Assembly (NCBI GenBank): GCA_033557465.1
Contig: CM066043.1
Span: 109,110,278 to 109,174,277 of the forward strand
Length of the DNA: 64,000 bases
Direction of reading: 5' to 3'
Source of the DNA: Ichthyophis bannanicus
Taxonomy: Eukaryota; Chordata; Amphibia; Gymnophiona; Ichthyophiidae
Under the pieces are notes generated by a model. That model saw only the letters and a program-made list of their open reading frames with translations. It was not told the origin of the DNA and searched no databases. This document shows positions 52,937-62,096 of the stretch, in pieces. A program made the translations under genes and the position numbers. How positions within the stretch are numbered: the first letter of the stretch is position 1; every line of letters begins with the position of its first letter.

Positions 52937-53128
52937 TCTGACTGGCTAAGATGGCACCTTCGGGCGGGAAGACGACCGCGCATGCGCGCTGCAATTCCCA
53001 AAGGCTTTCTCTGAAAGCTGGGGAAAATTGCTCCGCGAGGGCTCCGTCGGCGCCGACGTCACCCATAAGTGAGGACTGATTCCTGCTGCTCCTGGAGAAC
53101 ACCTGTTACAGGTGAGTAACTACGCTTT
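52937..53128 (+). repeat. A3 right terminal repeat
   Basis: The inverted partner of the left repeat, with YY1-, E2F- and NRF1-like motifs in reverse, ends in CACCTGTTACAGGTGAGTAA and CTACGCTTT. CAG followed by GTGAGT again forms a perfect splice donor, near 53111. Confidence 0.85.
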
Positions 53129-53998
53129 CCAGCCACATGTATATATCCCTATATATATATGTGTGTGTTAGGGGGCCTCTTAAGGGTTGATCTGTCTTAC
53201 ACACTATCACCCTTACTGTCTATACTACATGTTTTACCTCCTGGAGGTTTTAGACAGTCTGTCGCCCTACGTCCCATGCCATCTTACGATGCAGAAACTG
53301 TTAAGCACCAATACCCTCTTTGGTGCTAACATCTCCATTTTTTCTTTAAGTCCATGAAGCATCAAGCTTCAATATTTTTCCTATCTCTCGCCAGCTCGGA
53401 AAAACAGTGTACCTCTTTATCTTGAGTACACAACTGTTTTCCGTGGGAATAGGGGATTTTTTCCAGTTCCCCTCTTCCCGCCAGGACTGGGCTACTTGTC
53501 CAACTCCGTCAGTCTTCTTCCTTTAGTCCTCAATGTTAATAACCTTATGCCTAAAGGAGTTTTCAGCTTTTCCCATAACGCTTTCCATTGAAGACCTGAC
53601 GTCAAATCCTACCCAGTTGACACCTGGATCATCTACTACCTCCAGGTCTGGACCTTCATCCTCACTACTGAGAGGTCACCTTGAAGATTCCGCTACTGCT
53701 TATCCAGTAGACTCCATCATGTTTTCTACTTCCTACAATACAGTAGGTAAGCTACATATTTTAAGTGTACATTAAATGTCTTTTAATGCTACTCATCATG
53801 TCTACCAAGGACTCCTGTAGTTTTTACAACCCTCTAGTCCTTGGCTATGCTGTTCTTTCCTCACAGCTCCTTTATTGTCAACTCCTACCCTCCATCCCAC
53901 ATTGGATGCCAGGGATTCCTGGAGTCAAAATGCACCCCTGATCCAGGCACTTGCATTTTTATGGGATCTCCCCCTGGCATCTCCAGCTAGGGAGTCCC
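53129..53998 (+). other. B5 non-coding 3' part
   Basis: After A3 the TA-rich tract continues, followed by about 700 bases without recognisable genes. A pseudo-open stretch at 53533-53775 has no similarity to any DIRS protein and I do not call it. From 53881 the sequence matches the segment that follows the recombinase stop in B6 (AACTCCTACCC; ATGCCAG; GCATCTCCAGCTAGGGAGTC). Confidence 0.6.
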
Positions 53999-54103
53999 CA
54001 TATGTGAAGACTCATTCCTGCTTGTTCCTGGAGATAGCACAGTTACTTACCTGTAACAGGTGATCTCTGGGAACAGCAGGAATTAGTCTTCACAACCCTC
54101 CCA
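53999..54103 (+). repeat. B5 internal complementary region
   Basis: It is the family B ICR: CATATGTGAAGACTCATTCC, GCTTGTTCCTGGAGATAGCA and CAGTTACTTACCTGTAACAG, then GTGATCTCTGGGAACAGCAG. Compared with family A it has GTGAAGACT in place of GTGAGGACT, and the junction is GATAGC. Confidence 0.85.
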
Positions 54104-54189
54104 CCTCCCCTAGGAGTTGCATCTTTTTTATCTTCTTCCTTTTCTCTCCTCGCCTTTGTCTCAGCTCTGAAACTCAACTGAAGAGAGGC

Positions 54190-54363
54190 TGTGGAGAAGG
54201 CGGGAAGTCACTGCGCAGGCGCAAGGGATGCTGCCAAAAGCTTTCTGATTGGAAGCTGGGCAGCATTCCCGTGCAGGCTCCGTCAGTACCGACGTACTCA
54301 TATGTGAAGACTAATTCGTGCTGTTCCCAGAGATCACCTGTTACAGGTAAGTAACTGTGCTTT
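54190..54363 (+). repeat. B5 right terminal repeat
   Basis: It runs from GTGGAGAAGGCGGGAAGTCA through CTGCGCAGGCGCA, GTCAGTACCGACG and CACCTGTTACAGGTAAGTAA to CTGTGCTTT. The next bases are in frame with the B6 recombinase (SHPVIARFMRG), which proves insertion inside that gene. Confidence 0.85.
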
Positions 54364-55131
54364 TCCTCTCATCCTGTCATAGCGAGATTTATGAGAGGCC
54401 TTCTTTTAACTAAGCCTCCCATTAAGCCACCACCGGTGGCATGGGACTTAAATCTGGTTCTTGGGCAGATCTTGAAACCGTCTTTTGAACCATTAGCCAC
54501 TACCTCTTTGAAATTCCTTTCCTGGAAAGTCATCTTTCTTATTACAATCACATCAGCACGTCGCGTCAGTGAGTTGCAAGCATTGGTGGCTGATCCTCCT
54601 TATACAAGGTTTCATCATAAGATAGTTCTTAGGACTCATCCACACTTTATGCCAAAGGTGGTGTCACCTTTTCATTTAAACCAAGCGGTTTACCTTCCTG
54701 TATTCTTCCCAAGGCCTCACACCTGATATGCAGAAAGGAATCTTCATACTTTGGACTGCAAAAGGGCTTTGGCCTTTTACTTGCAAAGGACACAGCAACA
54801 TAGAAAGTCCTCTCAACTCTTTGTTGCTTTTGATCCTAGTCATTTGGGACTTCCAGTCTCCCAAAGAACACTGTCCAGCTGGATTGCACAGTCTGTATCT
54901 TTTGCCTATGAGAGTAAAAACCTTCCTCTTGAAGGCCATGTCACAGCTCACAATGTGAGAGCCATGGCAGCCTCTATGGCTCATCTTCACTCTGTGTCTA
55001 TGGACGACATCTGTCGAGCAGCTACTTGGGCTTCGGTTCATACCTTCACAGCCCATTACTGCTTAGACAAGGACTCCTGCCGGGATGCCTTGTTTGGTCA
55101 GGCTGTTCTTCAACACCTGTTCCATTCTTAA
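54364..55131 (+). pseudogene. DIRS-B tyrosine recombinase (B6), 5' lost, one nonsense codon
   Basis: One frame from SHPVIARFMRGLLLTKPPIK to the stop at 55131 has a single in-frame TGA at 54724-54726 (HT, stop, YAERNLHTLDC). The catalytic residues are intact: TSARRVSELQALVADPPYTR, VTAHNVRAMAASMAHLHSVS, ICRAATWASVHTF and TAHYCLDKDSCRDALFGQAV. The N-terminal SAM-like domain is missing because of the B5 insertion. It gives the best view of the family B catalytic domain. Confidence 0.88.
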
Positions 55132-55250
55132 TCAACTCCTACCCACCATCCCTGGTAGGATGCCAGAGATCCATGGGGGGAAGTGGAGCCTTTTCACAAA
55201 GGCACACAACTTCTGGGGCTTTCTCCCTGGCATCTGCAGCTAGGGAGTCC

Positions 55251-55350
55251 CCATATGTGAAGACTACATTCCTGTTTGTTCCTGGAGATAGCATAGTTTC
55301 TCACCTGCAACAGGTAATCTCCGGGAACAGCAGGAATTTAGTCTTCACAA
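55251..55350 (+). repeat. B6 internal complementary region
   Basis: CCATATGTGAAGACTACATT, CCTGTTTGTTCCTGGAGATA, then GTTTCTCACCTGCAACAGGT and ATCTCCGGGAACAGCAGGAA. The differences from B5 (ACTACATT, GCAACAGG) are only partly matched by the B6 right end (ACTAAATT, GTTAAAGG), so these copies have drifted since insertion. Confidence 0.82.
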
Positions 55351-55356
55351 CCCACC

Positions 55357-56370
55357 CATAAGAACATAAGAACATAAGATATGCCATACTGGGTCAGACC
55401 AAGGTCCATCAAGCCCAGTATTCTGTTTCCAACAGTGGCCAATCTAGGTCATACGTACCTAGCAGTTTCCCCAAGGGACACAGGTTCCACAATGCTTGTA
55501 TTGGTTCAAGCATTGATATCCTGGGTCCCTTCTTAATAATGGTTTATGGACCTTTCCTCCAGGAACTTGTCCAAACCTTTTTTAAACCCAGCTACACTAA
55601 CAGCCTTTACTACATCCTCCGGTAACAAATTCCAGAGTTTGATTACACGTTGAGTGAAAAAATATTTTCTTTTATTAGTCTTAAATAGTTTACCCTGTAG
55701 CTTCATTGCATGTCCCCTAGTCTTTCTATATTCTGATAAGGTAAACAATCGATCTACGTTTACCCGTTCCACTCCGTTCATTAATTTATAGACTTCTATC
55801 ATATCTCCCCTCAGCCGTCTCTTTTCCAGGTTAAAGAGCCCCAACCTTTTTAGCCTTTCTTCATAGGAGTAGCCTTCCATCCCCTTTACCATTTTGGTGG
55901 CTCTTCTCTGAACCTTTTCTAAAATTGCTATATCCTTTTTAAGATATGGCGACCAGAATTGCACACAATATTCAAGGTGCGGTCTCACCATGGAACGATA
56001 TAGAGGCATTATAATATCTTTTGTTTTATTTTCCATTCCTTTCCTTATCATACCTAGCATTCTATTTGCTCTCTTGGCCGCCGCTGCACACTGGGCCGAG
56101 GGTTTTAACATGGTATCCACAAGGACGCCTAAATCTTTTTCTTGGGTGGTGGTTCCTAATGTGGAACCTTGCATCATGTAACCATAGTTTGGGTTGTTCT
56201 TCCCTAGGTGCATAACCTTGCACTTCTCCACATTAAATTTCATCTGCCATTTTGATGCCCAGTCTTCCAATTTATCAAGATCCTCTTGCAATTTTCCACA
56301 ATCCTCCTGGGTTTTAACAACTTTAAATAGTTTTGTGTCATCAGCAAATTTGATAACCTCACTCGACACC
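55357..56370 (-). mobile_element. Truncated CR1/L2-like LINE 3' end
   Basis: The minus-strand copy starts just upstream of the RT FADD motif and runs to the 3' end, which finishes in tandem TTCTTATG units (AAGAACATAAGAACATAAG at 55360-55378 on the plus strand). It is 5' truncated, as is usual for target-primed insertion. The 3' end also occurs at 15139-15500. Bases CACCTCCCCTAGG near 56368-56380 equal B-element sequence, which marks the left limit of the insert. Confidence 0.82.
55533..56370 (-). pseudogene. LINE reverse transcriptase C-terminus
   Basis: The minus frame reads [20 protein letters not shown] (catalytic ADD), [80 protein letters not shown] and ends RSINHY at 55533. This is the palm-to-thumb and C-terminal region of CR1/L2-type reverse transcriptases. 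The frame is intact. The apparent N-terminal extension to 56537 is B6 non-coding sequence and not part of the protein. Confidence 0.88.
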
Positions 56371-56439
56371 TCCCCTAGGTGTTTTATCTCTCTCTCTTTT
56401 TCTCTTTCCCTCAATCTTTTTCTCAGCTTTAAACTCAAC

Positions 56440-56628
56440 TGGAGAGGGACAGTTGGGAAAGGCGGGAAGGCAGCACGCAGGCGCTGTGGGATGCTCCCAA
56501 TAGCTTTCCTATTGGACGCTGTGGAGCGTTCTTGCACAGGCTCCGTCGGTACCGACGATACCCATATGTGAAGACTAAATTCCTGCTGTTCCCGGAGATC
56601 ACCTGTTAAAGGTGAGTAACTATGCTTT
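56440..56628 (+). repeat. B6 right terminal repeat
   Basis: AACTGGAGAGGGACAGTTGG, AAAGGCGGGAAGGCAGCACG, GCTCCGTCGGTACCGACGAT and GTGAAGACTAAATTCCTGCT are followed by CACCTGTTAAAGGTGAGTAA and CTATGCTTT. The next base starts the truncated A4 left repeat (ACTCACCTATGGGTGACGTC). Confidence 0.82.
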
Positions 56629-56969
56629 ACTCACCTATGGGTGACGTCGGCACGACTGAGCCCTTGCGGAAGCATCCCCCCAGCTTTCAAAGAAAGTCTT
56701 TGGGAGATGCTACTACGCATTTGTGGTCCCCTTCCCGCTCAAGGGTGCCATCTTGCTTGTGCTCCTTTTTTCCGCGGAGCCCCTCAGACGTTAGTCTGTC
56801 TTGTCCCCGGAAAAAATTTGTTTCATACTCTCCTCTGGTATCGCACCGGTACTCTTCCCACCACCCGACCTCGCTGTCTCAGCATAGCGTTTGGGTCTCT
56901 CTTGTAGTTTTTCATTTTTTGGTGTCTTCGTGGGTCTTTGACCTCGTGGGGGTACTTTTATCCCCCTCC

Positions 56970-57570
56970 ATGGCTACTAGTGGCTTTAAGAAGTGTGATC
57001 GGTGCACAAAAATCATATTTTTAACTGACACACGACTGCTGCTTCAGGCCTGACCACGGCCCTGCAGCATGAGATCTCTGCAGAAAGATATCCAGCATAA
57101 GGGATTTTTTTTCCCTGTGTCCCCGTTGCCTCCAAAAGCCAGGGCCTTGTCTGAAGCCTTGACACCTTGGGCGTGCCCCTCCGAACCCAAGCCCCGATAT
57201 GGCTCCTCAGAAAGGGGGTTTCCCTCTGGAGAACCCAGGAAGAAGAAACCATTGAAGGTGGCATCCTTGGATAGATCTCACCGGTTGGGTGTTCCCCGTG
57301 CAAGGTCCCGCAGCCCGAGATGCTCGTCCGAGGGATCAGAGAAGGAGCGACCTGCAAAGGGTCCCCCCCCCCTTGGAAGGATTCGATCTCAGACTGTCCT
57401 CGGTCCCCAGACACCATCCTCGTCAAGGCTTCCCCTTTAGGGGAGCGATGTCTGGTCCAAGTCCCTCAGTGCCTGTGCCGAAGGCTGCAGAGTCTTCTGG
57501 CTTGGAGTCGTGTCTTTGAGACCAGTGGACTTAGGCCACGGGGCACCTCTGAGACAGTCTCCATAACCTG
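56970..57570 (+). pseudogene. DIRS-A gag remnant (A4)
   Basis: ATG 56970 gives MATSGFKKCDRCTKIIFLTD and the CGACTGCTGCTTCAGGCCTG stretch of the cysteine cluster. Then frame breaks follow. KKKPLKVASLDRSHRLGVPR and ARSRSP show the Ser/Arg region in another frame. The rest is not interpretable, including a C run near 57363. Confidence 0.7.
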
Positions 57571-57679
57571 ACAATTGGCGGACTCTCTGACTTGGTGGCA
57601 GACCCCCTCCCCCTCCCCCCCAAATATCTTGAGGCGAGCATACTCTTTCAGGCCCGAGTCCCTTAAAGGTCCTTTTCAC

Positions 57680-57990
57680 AGATGCCTTTCTGCTCGCTCA
57701 GCTGGGGAACCCACTGCGAGGAACTTCGCACCCCGGGCAGCCGGTCACCAGACAAGAGCACCCAGCAGATCATCTTGCAACTGCGGGTGATATACTTAGC
57801 CTTTGAGCTTTTTGCCACCAGCTGGTGCTAGTCCAAACGGACAACTAGGTGGCGATGTTCTATGTGAACAATCAGGGGGGTATGGGATCTCGTGCCCTCT
57901 ACCAGGAGGTGGTGCTCCTTTGCTTGTACGCAATCCAACAGGATATTCTTCTGCAGGCAGTATACCTGCTAGCCAACAGATTGAATAGTT
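57680..57990 (+). pseudogene. DIRS-A RNase H fragment (A4)
   Basis: CAGATGCCTTTCTGCTCGCT then GGGGAACCCACTGCGAGG resembles the TTDASLLGWGAHC segment. VQTDN, stop, VAMFYVNNQGGMGSRALYQE (about 57830-57905) is the TDNQ motif region, with TAG in place of Gln. QDILLQAVYLLANRL ends the match where A5 begins. Confidence 0.75.
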
Positions 57991-58400
57991 CTCCAGGACC
58001 AAGCAGGAAGTTAGTCCTCACATATGGGTTATGTCGGCGCTGACGGAGCCCCCTTGCGGAGCATTTCCCCAGCTTTCAAAGAAAGCCTTTGGGAATGCAG
58101 CGCACCTGCGCGGTCCCCTTCCCACCAAAGGGTGCCATTTTGCTCAGTCTTTCTTTTTCCGCGGAGCCCAACGGACGTGAGTTCGTGTCACCTGGAAAAA
58201 GTTGATTTTTTTTTCTGCGATTTTCGTATTGTCTTATCCGGTTCGACGCTGGTTCCCTTCCCCGCCTGGGCTCGGTACACCGGTATCGAGTCCGGATTTG
58301 TGTTTTTCGTTTTTTGTCCTTCGTGACTAGCGTTCGCGCTCTTTTTGTGTTTTCACTGGCAGCCCGGTCTTTTGACCTTGCAGGGGCCCTTTTTCCCCTG

Positions 58401-60277
58401 ATGGCTGCCAGCGGGTTCAAAAAGTGTGATCGGTGCAAGAAACTTATGTCTCTCACCGACACACATGACTGCTGCCTCTGATGCCTCAGGCCCGACCATT
58501 ACCCGCTGGCCTGGGGCCCGTGCGGCAAAATGTCGTCAAAGGCGCTTCGGAGCTGTCAGCATCAACGTGATAGAATTTTCTCTGACTCCGCGTCCAGCCG
58601 GGCCCAGACTTCGTCAGAGGCCTCGACATCTCGGGAGTCCGACCCCCGAGTGCCATCGGGGGTCCTCTGAAAGGGAGTCTCCCTCCCAGGAGCACAGAAG
58701 GAAGAAAAAGCTCGTGAGGGCGGCATCGGTGGAGGCTCCTGGTTCCTCGAGGGCCAGGTCGCGTCGCCCTGACCACCGCCCAGGGCTCTCGGAGTCGGAG
58801 AGGCCTTCCAAGCTACCTTGTGTGCAGCCGGAGTCCCCGAGTCACGTAAGTGCAGTTGTCCTCGTAGACTCTCTGCCGGGGGAGCCGACGTCGGGCCCGA
58901 TGCCGGCGGGGGCTGCTGAGTTTCCTGATCTTGGACTCAGGTTGACTGCTTTGGAAAGCAGCTTGACTGCCTTCATAGAACAGTAGCGGGTGCTGATCGC
59001 CGGTCTGACTGGGGCATATGCCCCGACCACCGGGACCTCGAAGTCTAAATCGACCCTGGAGACCGAGCCGATCCTCGAGTCGAAGTCTCAAGTCGATCCT
59101 CGGTCAAGGTCCCTCTCGACCTCCTGTGCATTGGCGTGGTCATCGATGCCGATACCCTCGGCGTCTGGGCGGGTGGCACCGAGGCCCACACGGCCGGAGC
59201 CGCTCGATTCCTCCTCGAAGGAGTCAGAGTGGGAGACTGAGGATGAGGAGTTCCCGGACACCTTCCAGACCCGGTGCGTCCCTTCGGACTCACTGGAGTC
59301 TGAGCCTTGGAGACGGGCCCCCCCCCCCCCCCCGGAGGATACCTGGTTCTCGGACTTCGTGAGGGACTTGGCCAAGGCCTTGGCCTTCCCTGCAGAAGCC
59401 AAGGAGGAGCCTCGAGCCGAGGAGCTTGATGCCCTCCAATATGATTTTCCTCCGAAGGAAGCTTTTACTGTACCGGTTCCTCCGATGCTGGAACGGCTGC
59501 TCTTCCGTATGTGGGAGGCACCGGCCTCGACGCCGGTTCTTAGCAAACGAGTCGATTCCATTTATCAAGTCCATAAGAGCCCTGGGTTCCAAAAGGCACA
59601 GCTGCCGCACCACTCCATGGTTGTGGAATTGGGCCCGGAACCTGGATGCCCTCGGTAGAAAGTGCTTCCAGGGCTCTATGCTGTCTTGCCGTGTCCAGAC
59701 CTACCAAGCTGTACATGGGCATGTACCTACGCGACCTGGCAAAGGAGATTGCTGGGTTCTCAGCTGGCCTCTCAGAGGAACCTTTGCAGAGGTTCAAAGC
59801 TTTGTCAACAGGGATTTGAGAGTGCTCGAAGTTTATCTCTCGAGCAGCCTATGATGGCTTCGAGGCTTCTGCCTGGGTAGCTGCGGCTGGCATCGGTGCA
59901 CGCCGTCAGGCCTGGCTACAGTCATCAGACCTGGAGCCATGGGTGCAGGACAAGTTGGTCGATGTCCCTTGCCGAGGTGAAAACCTCTTTGGTAAGCCCA
60001 TGACTGAAAAGGCTGCAGAAATCGAGACTGAGATTCTCACCAGGACAAGGCTGTCCAGTAAGACCTCTGCCCCTTCTCAGAAAAAGAAGGGCTCGGGAAA
60101 GAAGCCCTTTTTCCCGAAGAAGGGTGCTGCCTACAAATCCTACCCTCAATGCCAGGCCTCTCCAGCTCCCCAACAGGGCCAGCAGGCCAAGGAGCAGAGG
60201 CATGGGCCGGGCCCCGTAAGCAGAAGACCCCCAAGCCGCCAGCTCCGGCTCCTGCACAGCAGGGAGCGGGGTTTTGA
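58401..60277 (+). pseudogene. DIRS-A gag-like ORF1 (A5)
   Basis: ATG 58401 gives MAASGFKKCDRCKKLMSLTD, then a TGA in the cysteine cluster (CCL, stop, CLRPDH). Further shifts occur near 58660 and 58985, and a 70-base deletion near 59630 removes the SAMHRLKSQKMHSS block. Readable parts are 58990-59658 (LLFRMWEAPASTPVLSKRVD; PGFQKAQLPHHSMVVE) and 59943 onward (KLVDVPCRGENLFGKPMTEK). It is clearly inactive. Confidence 0.82.
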
Positions 60278-62096
60278 CTCCCACAGCATAGCCTCTTCTC
60301 CACAGCTGACTCCACTCAGCACAGGAGGTCGGCTGACCCTGTACGCCTACAGGTGGCCAGCCATCACAGGAGATACCTGGGTCCTCAGCATAGTCCAAAA
60401 GGGCTACATGCTTCACTTCTACCAGATACCCCCCTCCTACTTTCCAGGGGAGCTTCCAAGACTCCCTCTGCACAGAAACCTCCTCCTTCAGGAGTTGGCA
60501 AGTCTTCTAAAGGAACAGGCGGTGGAACCGGTGCCTCACCACCTGAAAGGGCAAGGCTTCTACTCCAGGTACTTTCTGGTACCAAAAAGGACAGGAGGCC
60601 TCCGGCCTATCCTAGACTTGCGAAACCTAAACAAGTTTCTGGAGAGGGAAAAGTTCAAGATGCTTACCCTTGGGATACTGCTGCCCTACCTCCAGCAGGG
60701 AGATTGGCTATGCTCCTTAGACCTAAAGGATGCTTATACTCACATTCTCATCCATACAGACCACAGACAATATCTCAGATTTGTGGTGGGAGTAAACCAT
60801 TTCCAGTACAGAGTACTTCGCTTTGTCCTAACTTCCGCCCCCAGGATTTTCACCAAATGCCTGGAGGTGGTGGCGGCCTATCTCAGAAATCAGGGAATTT
60901 TTGTCTTCCCATACCTGGATGACCGGCTCATCAGAGGTCAGTCTCTCCAGGAGGCCAGAAAAGCCACTCTTCGCACTGTCTTTCTTCTTCAGCATCTGGG
61001 CTTTGTCATAAACTACGCAAAGTCCACTTTGCTCCCCTCACAGAACTTAGAGTTGATAGGGGCAAGATTAGATACCCTACAGGCAAGAGCTTACTTGCCC
61101 GAGGACAGGGCCCACAGGCTGATGGACTTGGCCAACCAGTTACAAAGCAATTCTCAGGTCTCCGCCAGACACTTCCTGTTGCTCCTGGGCCACATGGCAT
61201 CCACGGTACATGTGACCCCGAATGCCCGTCTGCACATGCGGGCGGCTCAGTGGTGCCTCAGAGCTCAGTGGGCGCAAGCCACAGGCGACCTCCGAGACAG
61301 AGTAAAGGTGTCCAAACCACTCTTGGACTCCTTGCAGTGGTGGCTACATCTCCCAAACTTTCTCAGGGGGGTACCCTTTCAGGCACCAGCACACACCAGG
61401 GTGCTGACGACCAATGCTTCCTTAAAGGGCTGGGGTGCACATTGCCAGGGCATGTGCACTCAAGGCCTCTAGTCGTCTCGTTAGGCCACACAGCAGATCA
61501 ATCTTTTGGAGCTGCGAGCAATCCGCTTGGCTCTACAGACTTTTTCTCATGCCCTCTCTCACCAGTCTGTCTTGGTTCAGACAGACAATCAGGTAGCAAT
61601 GTTCTATGTGAACAAGCAAGGGGGCACAGGGTCCAGACTCCTATGTCAGGAGGCGCAGGCCCTTTGCTCCTTTGCAGGGCATGTTTCTCAAAGCAGTTTA
61701 CCTGGTCAGGAGAACTTTTTGGCAGACAGACTAAGCAGGATTCTCCAGCCTCACGAATGGCAGTTGAATCCACTGGTGGTTCAGCAGATCTTTCTACGAT
61801 GGGGACTTCCATCCATCGATCTCTTTGCAATTCCACTGAACCGGCAGCTGCCCATGTTTTGCTCCAGACAGCCGCATCCCCTGAGAATGGCAGCAGATGC
61901 GTTTCTGATCTCTTGGTCTACCGTCCTCCTTTATGTGTTTCCTCCCATGCCCCTGGTGGCCCAAACTCTGTTCAAGATTCTATGGGACAAGGACTCGGTG
62001 ATTCTGGTAGCCCCCAGATGGCTGAGGCAACCGTGGTTTCCACTTCTTCTGCAGTTGACAATGGAAACTCCTTTCCCTCTGGGGTTGCAACACATT
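60278..62096 (+). pseudogene. DIRS-A RT, RNase H and methylase-like ORF2 (A5)
   Basis: A 5-base insertion near 60205 puts the gag tail and RT in one frame (59943-61472). RT reads LDLRNLNKFLEREKFKMLTL, SLDLKDAYTHI, LTSAPRIFTKCLEVV and VFPYLDDRLIR (usual W changed to R after YLDD). The RNase H start is VLTTNASLKGWGAHC, with the catalytic Asp changed to Asn. TAG at 61470-61472 interrupts it. The frame resumes at 61506 (LRAIRLALQTF; TDNQVAMFYVNKQGG) and reaches the methylase part (LLYVFPPMPLVAQTLF; ILVAPRWLRQPWFPL). Confidence 0.85.

Larger units (their letters stand above)
47349..53128 (+). mobile_element. DIRS-A element A3, both ends present, best preserved
   Basis: This is a 5.8 kb element with terminal repeats (47349 to about 47513 and about 52937-53128), ICR at 52756-52852 and all ORFs. 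Flanks ATATATTTT and TTTCCAGCC show insertion at TTT without duplication. Left and right repeats share subfamily changes (GCCATCTTAGCCAGTC and GACTGGCTAAGATGGC). Only about three frameshifts are seen (gag end, RT and RNase H), and the recombinase is intact. A3 is a likely recent insertion and a good subfamily representative. Confidence 0.93.
43555..54363 (+). mobile_element. DIRS-B element B5, gag-only type, hosting mariner and A3
   Basis: Pieces 43555-44982, 45744-47348 and 53129-54363 form one element once the mariner and A3 are removed. It is 5' truncated (first match is B2 about 22207). Gag ends at 46023, then about 1.3 kb and 0.75 kb of sequence carry no RT, RNase H or recombinase. The usual B 3' segment (AACTCCTACCCTCCATCCC) follows near 53881, with an ICR at 53999-54103 and right end at about 54363. 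It inserted before CCTCTCATCCTGTC in the B6 recombinase gene. Confidence 0.8.
54364..56628 (+). mobile_element. DIRS-B element B6, 3' half, hosting B5 and a LINE
   Basis: This is the autonomous type 3' half: recombinase C-terminal two thirds, ICR (55251-55350) and right terminal repeat (about 56440-56628). The ICR-to-repeat spacer is split by the LINE at 55357-56370. The 5' part, upstream of the B5 insertion, is not present before B5 in this window because B5 itself abuts C3 through a truncation. Confidence 0.85.
56629..57990 (+). mobile_element. DIRS-A element A4, heavily deleted
   Basis: The left end lacks its first 25 or so bases. A leader (TTTTTTCCGCGGAGCCC), gag remnants and a short RNase H piece follow, and A5 interrupts at 57991. 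Everything between late gag and RNase H (RT included) is gone. Divergence is similar to A0, so it is an old copy. Confidence 0.75.
57991..62096 (+). mobile_element. DIRS-A element A5, 3' part beyond A6 not seen
   Basis: The left end CTCCAGGACCAAGCAGGAAG follows GAATAGTT in the A4 RNase H piece. Leader, gag, RT, RNase H and methylase follow, until A6 begins at 62097 inside the end of ORF2 (LGLQH, then CTCC). The recombinase, ICR and right end should lie beyond the window on the far side of A6. Confidence 0.87.

Noticed and set aside
53533..53775. 81-codon open frame in B5 non-coding region
   Set aside because: It has no similarity to DIRS proteins, no conserved partner in B2, and lies in low-complexity sequence.
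56371..56537. N-terminal extension of the minus-strand LINE frame
   Set aside because: These codons come from family B non-coding sequence next to the insertion, so the apparent fusion is chance.
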